From the NCBI GenBank assembly GCA_028714995.1, contig JAQTLI010000244.1, positions 1 to 5,276 on the forward strand: a stretch of 5,276 nt of DNA, read 5' to 3'. Within the stretch, counting starts at the first letter, position 1. Each line of letters begins with the position of its first letter. The notes under the pieces were generated by a model that did not search any database, was not told the DNA's origin, and was given only the letters and a program-made list of their open reading frames with translations. Below, piece after piece: positions 4,675 to 5,276 of the stretch. This stretch comes from Methylobacter sp. Lineage in GTDB: Bacteria; Pseudomonadota; Gammaproteobacteria; Methylococcales; Methylomonadaceae. The translations under genes were made by a program, and so were the position numbers.

Positions 4675-5276
4675 ATGACTTCGCGTCGAGAATTAGCGAA
4701 CGCCATACGGGCTTTGAGCATGGATGCCGTACAGAAAGCAAACTCAGGTCATCCAGGCGCACCAATGGGTATGGCGGACATCGCCGAAGTACTGTGGAAC
4801 GACCACATGAAACATAACCCAACTAACCCTAAATGGGCAGATCGTGACCGCTTCGTTTTGTCGAACGGTCATGGTTCTATGTTGATTTATTCGTTATTGC
4901 ATTTGACTGGTTATGATTTGCCAATGGATGAGATTAAATCATTCCGTCAATTGCATTCAAAATGCGCAGGACATCCTGAGTATAGTTATGCGCCAGGTGT
5001 TGAAACTACTACCGGTCCGTTAGGGCAAGGTATTACCAATGGCGTTGGTTTCGCCATGGCTGAAAAGTTGCTGGCCCATGAATTTAACCGTCCTGGTCAT
5101 AAGATCGTTGACCACCATACCTACGTATTTTTAGGTGATGGTTGCTTGATGGAAGGCATTTCCCACGAAGCGTGTTCATTGGCTGGTACGTGGGGTCTGG
5201 GTACTCTGATTGCTTTCTGGGATGACAACGGCATTTCTATCGATGGTCATATCGAAGGCTGGTACACTGATGATAC
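4675..5276 (+). CDS. tkt: Transketolase, N-terminal part (cut by window end)
   Basis: About 200 codons of the roughly 660-670 in a full transketolase are present, open to the last base. The enzyme moves two-carbon ketol units between sugar phosphates using thiamine diphosphate and Mg2+. In the RuMP cycle it helps regenerate ribulose 5-phosphate from fructose 6-phosphate and triose phosphates. The visible N-terminal cofactor domain has SGHPGAPMGMA (24-34, His26), FVLSNGHGSML (about 62-72), AGHPEYSYAPGVETTTGPLGQGI (about 98-120), and the thiamine diphosphate/Mg2+ motif GDGCLMEGISHEA followed by DDNGISIDG. It closely follows the bacterial TktA type, without visible breaks. It lies 133 bases after phi in the same orientation, beyond the 4547-4576 hairpin. 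Whether it shares the hps transcript is not certain. Confidence 0.96.
   Translation, partial: MTSRRELANAIRALSMDAVQKANSGHPGAPMGMADIAEVLWNDHMKHNPTNPKWADRDRFVLSNGHGSMLIYSLLHLTGYDLPMDEIKSFRQLHSKCAGHPEYSYAPGVETTTGPLGQGITNGVGFAMAEKLLAHEFNRPGHKIVDHHTYVFLGDGCLMEGISHEACSLAGTWGLGTLIAFWDDNGISIDGHIEGWYTDD

Overview
The window reads as chromosomal DNA from a gammaproteobacterial (type I) methanotroph or a close methylotroph relative. The basis is the right-hand block: 3-hexulose-6-phosphate synthase, 6-phospho-3-hexuloisomerase and transketolase, co-oriented and tightly spaced. This is the core of the ribulose monophosphate (RuMP) route for formaldehyde assimilation. A genus cannot be named from the sequence alone.

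Layout, left to right. Positions 72-704 (+) encode a pyridoxamine-phosphate-oxidase-like flavoprotein with GC-leaning codon choice. Positions 790-1080 (+) encode a 96-residue DUF5710 protein. Two phosphatase-family genes follow on the minus strand: an inositol-monophosphatase-family enzyme (1209-1973) and a HAD-IIA (NagD-like) hydrolase (2190-3029, with a possible TTG extension to 3101). The HAD gene is divergent from the RuMP block. From 3030 to 3363 lies a non-coding regulatory region. It holds a minus-strand promoter for the HAD gene, a consensus-like plus-strand promoter at 3115-3141, a second candidate promoter at 3272-3299, and a leader of roughly 215 bases with two hairpins and a possible 25-codon leader ORF. 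The plus-strand block is hps (3364-4005), phi (4008-4541, 2 bases after hps) and tkt (from 4675, cut by the window end). A strong 13-bp hairpin without a U-run separates phi from tkt.

How they work together: Hps joins formaldehyde to ribulose 5-phosphate to give hexulose 6-phosphate. Phi isomerises it to fructose 6-phosphate. Transketolase takes part in the sugar-phosphate rearrangements that regenerate ribulose 5-phosphate. The two phosphatases could act on sugar phosphates or related compounds, but nothing in the sequence fixes their substrates. No mobile element, CRISPR array, tRNA or rRNA was seen. The enzymes are known families and I see no clearly new biological system. The most unusual material is regulatory: the long structured hps leader, the inverted repeat over its -10 box, and the phi-tkt hairpin.
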